Positions 58,186-64,000 of a stretch of 64,000 bases of DNA are shown piece by piece. The DNA lies in contig JADKBK010000008.1 of NCBI GenBank assembly GCA_016715075.1, positions 186,001 through 250,000 on the forward strand. Reading direction: 5' to 3'. This DNA is from Bacteroidales bacterium. GTDB lineage: Bacteria > Bacteroidota > Bacteroidia > Bacteroidales > VadinHA17. Below the pieces are notes generated by a model. That model had not been told where the DNA came from. It did no database searches and was given only the letters and a program-made list of their open reading frames with translations. A program made the position numbers and the translations under genes. Every line of letters begins with the position of its first letter. The first letter of the stretch is position 1.

Positions 58186-58214
58186 GTAGGGTCATGCCAT
58201 GGCATGACCCTTAC
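58186..58214. repeat. Near-perfect palindrome matching 161-190
   Basis: GTAGGGTCATGCCATGG and its mirror, with one extra T in the right arm. It is nearly identical to the 161-190 palindrome at the other end of the glycan locus. GGCATGACCC recurs as a half-copy at 58261-58270. Confidence 0.93.
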
Positions 58215-58307
58215 GGATTTGACACGGTCGTTACACATATGAGATGAGCCCTGCACAAATGGCATGACCCATACAACCATACCTTGACCCCTACTGTCAG
58301 AATGAAA

Positions 58308-58339
58308 TTAGATTTTTAAAAAAGTAATAAATATATTTG
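58308..58339 (+). promoter_or_regulatory. Candidate promoter of the FG-GAP lipoprotein gene
   Basis: TATATTTGC at 58332-58340 is a full match to the Bacteroidota -7 box; TTAG at 58308-58311, 20 bp upstream, is a one-mismatch -33 box. The gene start at 58411 gives a 5' leader of about 65 nt. Confidence 0.45.
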
Positions 58340-58410
58340 CCGGATTAACCTGTATAATATTACAGTTTAATATTTGACATTTTTGATCTTTTCAGTCATA
58401 AAAATTCAGA

Positions 58411-61400
58411 ATGAAATTTGATTTCAAAATATTCCAGGATAAGAACCTGCTTACGGTAAGCATCATCTATCCTCTTCTGTTTACTGTTTTTCTGATAACC
58501 GGGTGTAACAGGAAAGGATCAAATGAAGCTTCCAGTCCGGTATACGGAGACAAATCAAAACTCTTTACACTTCTTTCTCCCGAGAAAACAGGAATAGACT
58601 TTGCCAATAATGTAACTGATGGTGAGAAATTTAACATATTCACATACAGGAATTACTACAATGGAGCAGGAGTGGGTATCGGTGATATCAACAATGATTC
58701 CCTGCCCGATATCTATTTTACGGCAAATCAGCTAAAGAACAAACTCTACCTTAATAAAGGAAATTTTGTGTTTGAAGACATAACAGAAAAAGCCGGTGTC
58801 GGAGGAAAAATGGGATGGAGTACAGGAGTTACAATGGCTGACGTCAATGGCGATGGTTTTCTTGACATCTATGTCTGCAATTCAGGGGATGTTGATCCAA
58901 AAGAAAGGGCGAATGAACTCTTTATCAATAACGGAGATCTCACTTTTACTGAAAAGGGTAAGGAATATAATCTGAATAACAATGGACTCTCCATTCATGC
59001 TGCGTTCTTTGACTATGACATGGATGGAGACCTTGATTGCTATATCCTGAATAATTTCTTCACAAACCCGTCAAAAATTGAGCTTTACAAGAAGGTCAGG
59101 GAAGGTTCAACTGTGCCAGGTGATAAGCTGATGAGAAATGACGGCAGTACCTTTCACGATGTTACTGCGGAAGCAGGCATATTCAGCAGTGAAATAGGAT
59201 TCGGAAACGGGATCGGAGTGGTTGATATTAATCATGATAACCTGCCCGATATATACATTGCCAATGACTTCTGGGAAAGGGATTACCTTTATATAAACAA
59301 GGGCAATGGAAAATTCTCTGAGGAATTTACTGACCGGTTCAATTACTGCTCTCTCTCAAGTATGGGAGGTGATATCGCAGATATTAATAATGATGGCAAC
59401 ATGCATATTTTTACCACTGATATGTTGCCAGCCGATAACTACCGGCTTCAGACAACAATTGCCTTCGATCCGTTTCATTTGGAAGATCTGAAGTACAGGG
59501 AAAATTTTTATTACCAGGAGACACAGAACTGCCTGCATCTGAATGATGGGTCAGGACATTTCCAGGAAACAGCCTTCTTATCCGGAGTTGCTGCCACTGA
59601 CTGGAGCTGGGGAGCGCTCATCTTTGATTTCGAAAATGATGGCAATAAGGATATTTTTATAAGCAATGGCATCATCAAAGATATCATGGACAGGGACTTC
59701 CTTGATTTCTATACAGACCGGACAAAAGTGAAGAATTTCATTGATAGAAAAGGCCGGTTTGATTACAGGGATTTTGTCCCGATGATGCCTGCCAAGCCCC
59801 TTAAGAACTATGCTTTCCATAATGATGGCACCCTGATCTTTAATAATATAGCTGGTGATATTGGCCTTGCAGATCCATCTTACAGTAACGGAGCTGCTTA
59901 TGGTGACCTCGACAATGACGGTGACCTCGATATTGTTATAAATAATGAGAATAGCACAAGCTTTGTCTACAGGAACGAAACTGATTCAAAAGCAGGGAAC
60001 CATTATCTGAAAGTCAGTTTTAAAGGAGCTCAGGGCAACCCATTCCGGGATTGGAGCAATAGTAACATTAAAGGTAAAGGAAGAAACAAGGGTCCTCCAG
60101 AACTTCAATTCACGGGGTTTTGAAAGCAGCACCGAACCAATTCTTATTTTTGGGTTGGGCAAAACGGAAATCATTGATGAGTTGAAGGTAGTATGGCCCG
60201 ATGGAAAAATCGAGCTTCTTTCAGGAATAAAGCCCGATCAGTCACTGTTGCTTGATTATCAGCAGGCTTCCTCCCCGGGAAAAATTATTGAACCTATAAG
60301 GCTATCCGTTTATGAGGAGATAAGCCGGAAGGTGCTTAAAACAGATGCCAGGCATAATGAAAACAGTTACAACGATTTTGAACAGGAGATCCTTTTGACT
60401 AATGTACTTTCTACTGAGGGACCCCGTCTTGTGATTGGCGATGTGAACAGGGACAAGCTTGATGATTTCATTCTTCTGGGTGCGGCCGGAGATCCTGATA
60501 AACTATTCATTCAGCATTCAGATGGTACTTTCAGTTTCAGGGAAAATATATCATTCATCAAAGATAAAGGCTTCGAAAGCACCTGCGGTGTTTTGCTTGA
60601 CCTGGATGGGGATGGGGATCAGGATCTTATGATAGGATCAGGAGGTAACGATGTCCTTGTAGATCAGATTAATTATATAGTCAGGGTTTATAAAAATGAT
60701 GGCAGCGGCATTTTTATAGGAGATCCCTATAGTATTCCTCCGGTTATTGGTAATTTCTCTTCAGTTGCAGCCGAGGATATTGACAGGGATGGTAAGAAGG
60801 AGATTTTTCTGGGCGCCAGGAATGTGCCGGGTAACTATGGCCTGATACCTCAAAGCTATCTCCTGAAATTTAAAGATGGTAACTGGATTGATATAGCTCC
60901 GGCATCGCTTGGCAATTTAGGAATGGTGACCGATGCTGTATGGGCTGATGCCGATTCTGACGGTGATAAAGATCTTATTGTTGCTGGTGACTGGATGGCA
61001 GTCCATATCTTCAGGAATGAGAATGGTAGTCTTGGAGCTCCGGTCATCATTCCTCGAAGTGAAGGATGGTGGACACGCATTCAGGCTGCAGACCTTGACA
61101 AGGACGGAGATACCGACTTCATTCTCGGCAACTGGGGCCTGAACACAAAGTTTAAAGCAACTCCGGACAAACCTCTCACAATGTTTGTAAATGATTTTGA
61201 CAATAACGGGAAGAGTGAGTTTATAGTAAACTGGTATCCTCCGCTTGATGACAGATCCTACCCTTTTGTGCAGAGGCACGAACTCTTAGCCCAGATGCCC
61301 GGTCTTCAGAAGATTGTACCGACATATGAAGTTTATGGAAATTTGACTTATGACTCTTTATTCAGGTCTGATGTCAGGCAAAAAGCTTTGCGCTTTGAGG

Positions 61401-61777
61401 CAAAGACCCTTGAGAGTTCTGTACTCTGGAATGATGACGGCAAATACACGCTTAAAGCACTGCCTGTTGAAGCACAGGTATCACCAGTTTTCGGTATTGT
61501 GGCAGATGATCTTGATGGTGACGGGAATATTGAAATCTGGCTGGGAGGGAATTTCTATTCTGTTAAACCACAGATTGGACGTTATGATGCCAGTAAGGGA
61601 GTTCTGCTCAAAACAGGTAATTACAGGTCATTCACGTTTCAGCCACAACAGACTGATGGTCTATATGTTAAAGGAGAAGTAAGGGATGCAGCTATCATAG
61701 GGTCCGGCCAATCGAAAAAGATAATAGTTGCACGGAATAATGATAAGGTGCTGGTATTCGGGAAGAGAAAGCCATGA
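58411..61777 (+). pseudogene. FG-GAP/ASPIC-UnbV lipoprotein (frameshifted)
   Basis: A large lipoprotein (leader ends LITGC). The first frame (58411-60123) has many FG-GAP/VCBS calcium repeats (DINNDSLPDIYF, DVNGDGFLDIYV, DYDMDGDLDCYI, DINHDNLPDIYI). The second frame (60155-61777) goes on with the ASPIC/UnbV block and more repeats (LDGDGDQDLMIG). Removing one C from CC at 60045-60046 joins them: the correct frame reads FGIGAIVTLKVKEETRV ... FGLGKTEIIDELKVVWPDG, which is the known ASPIC/UnbV signature. The full protein is about 1120 residues. Such CRTAC1-like proteins sit on the outer surface of Bacteroidota and often end PULs. The break is a single-base homopolymer insertion, so probably an error. 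Confidence 0.8.
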
Positions 61778-61862
61778 ATAGAAACATAACAGAGGAAGTA
61801 TAACTCTTTTGTTCGATTACCTGCTATTTTAAAAACCGGTTTCTCTTTGCTATACTCAATTA

Positions 61863-61882
61863 CCGTCGGTTTTAACCGACGG
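61863..61882. repeat. 20-bp palindromic REP unit CCGTCGGTT-TT-AACCGACGG
   Basis: CCGTCGGTTTTAACCGACGG lies between the convergent FG-GAP and transposase genes and could act as a bidirectional terminator. It is the same core as the array units from 62504 on, and a perfect second copy is at 63192-63211. Confidence 0.9.
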
Positions 61883-61893
61883 GTTACAGGACT

Positions 61894-62328
61894 CTAGTCC
61901 ACAAATCTTTCCAGTTTGTATTCCTCAATTAACTTAGTTATTTCTCCTTCCAGGGACACTTTAGCATGATGAGAAACCTGATTCCTGATGTACTTTCTTA
62001 AAGTATCTAATTGTGACATACCTATCGATACAGCATAATAATCATCCTGCCATTCAAATTTCAAGGGTGTCATTCTATTTTTATTTATCCAAAATGAACT
62101 CTCCCCCTTCACTTTTTGCATAATCTCTGCAATGGTTTGCTGACTGCCCAGGGAAATTAACGCATGCAGGTGCTCTAATGAACCGTTAATATGATCTATA
62201 TAGATTCCCTTTTGTCTTGCATTCATACAGATATGTGCTATAATGGAATCTCTTATCGGATCCTTTAAATAAGGAATCCTGTTTTTTGTAGTCCACACGT
62301 AGTGGACCAAAACTTTAATGGATGACAT
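61894..62328 (-). CDS. REP-associated tyrosine transposase (RAYT, Y1/IS200-like)
   Basis: A 144-residue HUH endonuclease of the Y1/IS200 transposase fold. The HUH motif is H53-L-H55 (EHLHALISLG) and the nucleophile is Tyr113 (LRKYIRNQVSHH). Length and the short helical tail (HAKVSLEGEITKLIEEYKLE) match REP-associated tyrosine transposases. No IS605 accessory gene or obvious IS ends are near it; instead it is flanked by palindromic repeats, the hallmark of RAYTs. The stop codon lies inside a GGACT-CT-AGTCC palindrome (61889-61900), so the 3' end of the gene is itself part of a hairpin. It is the best candidate for mobilising the repeats at 62420-64000. Confidence 0.9.
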   Translation of the reverse strand: MSSIKVLVHYVWTTKNRIPYLKDPIRDSIIAHICMNARQKGIYIDHINGSLEHLHALISLGSQQTIAEIMQKVKGESSFWINKNRMTPLKFEWQDDYYAVSIGMSQLDTLRKYIRNQVSHHAKVSLEGEITKLIEEYKLERFVD

Positions 62329-62423
62329 AATTTAGGATGCTAGCGATAGACAACTTAAAGTTAAAAAAAATGATTCTAATTGAAAAATATTTTTGCAAGG
62401 AGAATAACTTATGTACTTAATTT

Positions 62424-62627
62424 CAGTCAGATTTAACCATCGGAATCTTACTCCTTTATTCAATTATCGATGGTTTTAACCATAGAAATCTAACTCCCTA
62501 ATTCAGTTACCGTCGGTTTTAACAGGCGAAAGATAGCTTCTCAGTTACCGTCGGTTTTAACCGGCGAAAGATAGCTCCTCAGTTCCGTCGTACGGCGCGG
62601 GTTTTGTGCAGTTACCGTCGGTTTAAC
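62424..62627. repeat. Tandem array A: degenerate 38-bp REP units
   Basis: About five or six units, including intact ones at 62504-62541 and 62542-62579 with the core TTACCGTCGGTTTTAAC. The left units (62424-62503) are eroded and the right ones (62580-62627) are disturbed by GC-rich bases. No ORF fits. Confidence 0.88.
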
Positions 62628-62922
62628 GGGACTTTAGTCCCGGGAAGCCCTTTCCTGTTTTGGGCTAAAGCCCTGTTCCTATTCAGACTTCCTTACCGTT
62701 GGCTAAAGCCAGCAACGGCAACTGGAAGTACTGAAACATCAAGCCTTTAGCAACAATCGTCTAAGCCAGTGGCAATTGAGGTATTGAACAGCAACCCTTT
62801 AGGAGCAATTAGCTGGAACTAACCGCAATTGATTCTGTAACTGAACCAGGTAAAGACATTTAGTAGCTCAAAAACAGATAGTTGATGTAAGTATTAACCT
62901 CAAAAGTATTATTACAATATTT
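62628..62922. repeat. Palindrome-rich spacer module, copy 1
   Basis: It starts with GGGACTTTAGTCCC (62628-62641), then GGGCTAAAGCCC (62662-62673) and an interrupted CCGTTGGCTAAAGCCA..AACGG (62696-62718), followed by a run of GCAATTGA-type sequences and TTAGTAGCTCAAAAACAGAT. The whole module is repeated at 63234-63579. No gene. Confidence 0.9.
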
Positions 62923-63211
62923 CAGTTATAGTCGGTTTTATCAGGTAAAATATAACTCCTCAATTACAGTCGGTTTTAACAGGCTAATATAACTCCTCAG
63001 TTACTGTCGGTTTTAACAGGCGAATATAGCTCCTCAATTACCGTCGGTTTATCAGGTGAAAAATAGCTCCTCAGTTACCGTCGGTTTTAACAGGCGAAAG
63101 ATAGCTCCTCAGTTACCGTCGGTTTTAACAGGTGAAAGATAGCTCCTCAGTTACCGTCGGTTTTAACAGGTGAAAGATAGCTCCTCAGTTACCGTCGGTT
63201 TTAACCGACGG
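62923..63211. repeat. Tandem array B: seven to eight 37-38-bp units
   Basis: Units start at 62923, 62961, 62998, 63035, 63072, 63110, 63148 and 63186. Each reads TTACCGTCGGTTTTAACAGG-type followed by GAAAGATAGCTCCTCAG; the last ends in the complete palindrome at 63192-63211. Early units are more diverged than later ones. Confidence 0.92.
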
Positions 63212-63579
63212 TAAACACCGGCCAAAAACAACTGGGACTTTAGTCCCAAGGGGAGGCCCTTTCCTGTTTTGGGCTAAAGCCCTGTTCCTATTCCAGACTT
63301 CCTTACCGTTGGCTAAAGCCAACGGCAACTGAGTTATTAAACATCAAGCCTTTAGCAACAATCGTCTAAGCCAGTGGCAATTGAGGTATTGAACATCAAG
63401 CCTTTAGCAACAATCGTCTTAGCCAACGGCAATTGAGGTATTGAACAGCAACCCTTTAGGAGCAATTAGCTGGAACTAACCGCAATTGATTCTGTAACTG
63501 AACCAGGTAAAGACATTTAGTAGCTCAAAAACAGATAGTTGATGTAAGTATTAACCTCAAAAGTATTATTCCAATATTT
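63212..63579. repeat. Palindrome-rich spacer module, copy 2
   Basis: The same order as copy 1: GGGACTTTAGTCCC (63234-63247), GGGCTAAAGCCC (63271-63282), CCGTTGGCTAAAGCCAACGG (63306-63325, here uninterrupted), then the GCAATTGA run and the TTAGTAGCTCAAAAACAGAT segment. It carries one extra copy of the roughly 48-bp ...CATCAAGCCTTTAGCAACAATCG... subunit. No gene. Confidence 0.9.
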
Positions 63580-64000
63580 CAGTTATAGTCGGTTTTATCA
63601 GGTAAAATATAACTCCTCAATTACAGTCGGTTTTATCAGGCGAAATATTACTCCTCAGTTACCGTCGGTTTATCAGGTGAAAGAAAGCTCCTCAGTTACC
63701 GTCGGTTTTATCAGGTGAAAAATAGCTCCTCAGATACCGTCGGTTTTATCAGGTGAAAAATAGCTCCTCAGATACCGTCGGTTTTATCAGGTGAAAAATA
63801 GCTCCTCAGTTACCGTCGGTTTATCAGGTGAAAGATAGCTCCTCAGTTACCGTCGGTTTTATCAGGTGAAAAATAGCTCCTCAGATACCGTCGGTTTTAT
63901 CAGGTGAAAAATAGCTCCTCAGATACCGTCGGTTTTATCAGGTGAAAAATAGCTCCTCAGATACCGTCGGTTTTATCAGGTGAAAAATAGCTCCTCAGTT
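63580..64000. repeat. Tandem array C: eleven units, runs off the window
   Basis: Units begin at 63580, 63618, 63656, 63693, 63731, 63769, 63807, 63844, 63882, 63920, 63958 and 63996 (cut by the window end). A four-unit block of 37+38+38+38 = 151 bp (63656-63806) is repeated almost exactly at 63807-63957. Unit cores use TTTTATCAGG in place of the TTTTAACAGG of array B. The array continues past 64000. Confidence 0.93.

Larger units (their letters stand above)
58039..58410. other. 372-bp gene-free gap with palindromes and a promoter
   Basis: No ORF is credible. Two palindromes (58140-58167, 58186-58214) and a promoter candidate (58308-58339) lie here. It separates the core PUL from the FG-GAP lipoprotein. 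Confidence 0.8.

Noticed and set aside
61894..62328. Complete IS200/IS605 insertion sequence
   Set aside because: No accessory TnpB gene or clear IS ends; the context of REP palindromes fits a RAYT better.
62424..64000. CRISPR array
   Set aside because: Units of 37-38 bp follow head to tail with no unique spacers, and no cas gene is near. It is a tandem repeat field.

Overview
The window looks like a polysaccharide utilisation / glycan-foraging locus from a member of the Bacteroidota, probably an anaerobic or environmental Bacteroidales/Marinilabiliales relative. The evidence is a SusC/SusD pair next to an ECF sigma factor and FecR anti-sigma factor, a Por-type (T9SS) C-terminal sorting domain, many short lipoprotein leaders, twin-arginine leaders on carbohydrate enzymes, and TTTG/TAnnTTTG promoter motifs. 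No rRNA or tRNA gene was seen.

Layout. (1) Positions 1-254 hold a cluster of palindromic intergenic repeats. (2) 255-10120 is a leftward operon: GH2, a GH43/GH32-like beta-propeller, a GH95-like protein, a TIM-barrel protein broken by two frameshifts, and GH16. (3) A divergent promoter region lies at 10121-10290. (4) 10291-20914 is rightward: two GH20 hexosaminidase-family enzymes, a TIM-barrel-like secreted protein (frameshifted), two alpha/beta-hydrolase esterases and a uroporphyrinogen-decarboxylase-family protein. (5) 21005-28441 looks like an intracellular sugar/amino-sugar cassette: DMT transporter, Gfo/Idh/MocA dehydrogenase, PIG-L deacetylase, a Tat-exported deacetylase-like protein, NagB-like isomerase/deaminase, DegT-type aminotransferase and DUF4432 epimerase-like protein. 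(6) 28578-40731 carries a DUF362 protein with a T9SS tail, an AraC regulator, two short neutral-ceramidase-fold proteins, a second DegT aminotransferase, a GH109-type alpha-N-acetylgalactosaminidase, a CBM9-like protein, an APC permease and a GH27 alpha-galactosidase-like enzyme. (7) 40797-58038 is the core PUL: ECF sigma, FecR, SusC with STN domain, SusD, a PKD lipoprotein, an endoglycoceramidase-like GH5, GH30, a GH5-like protein, GH1, GH33 sialidase and sialate O-acetylesterase. (8) 58411-61777 is a frameshifted FG-GAP/ASPIC-UnbV lipoprotein. (9) 61863-64000 holds a REP-associated tyrosine transposase (RAYT) beside a large tandem/palindromic repeat field that runs off the window edge.

How it fits together. 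The enzyme set (sialidase, sialate O-acetylesterase, two GH20, GH2, GH109, GH27, GH95-like, GH16, endoglycoceramidase-like GH5, GH30, GH1, two ceramidase-fold proteins) and the absence of sulfatases and polysaccharide lyases fit a sialylated, amino-sugar-rich eukaryotic glycan, either mucin-type or glycosphingolipid. The glycolipid reading is an inference, and the ceramidase-fold proteins lack the canonical nucleophile motif. The cytoplasmic cassette would then process the released hexosamines.

Quality note. Four genes are broken by five frameshifts, and every one is explained by one extra base in a 2-5 base homopolymer. This points to sequencing or assembly error more than to true decay.
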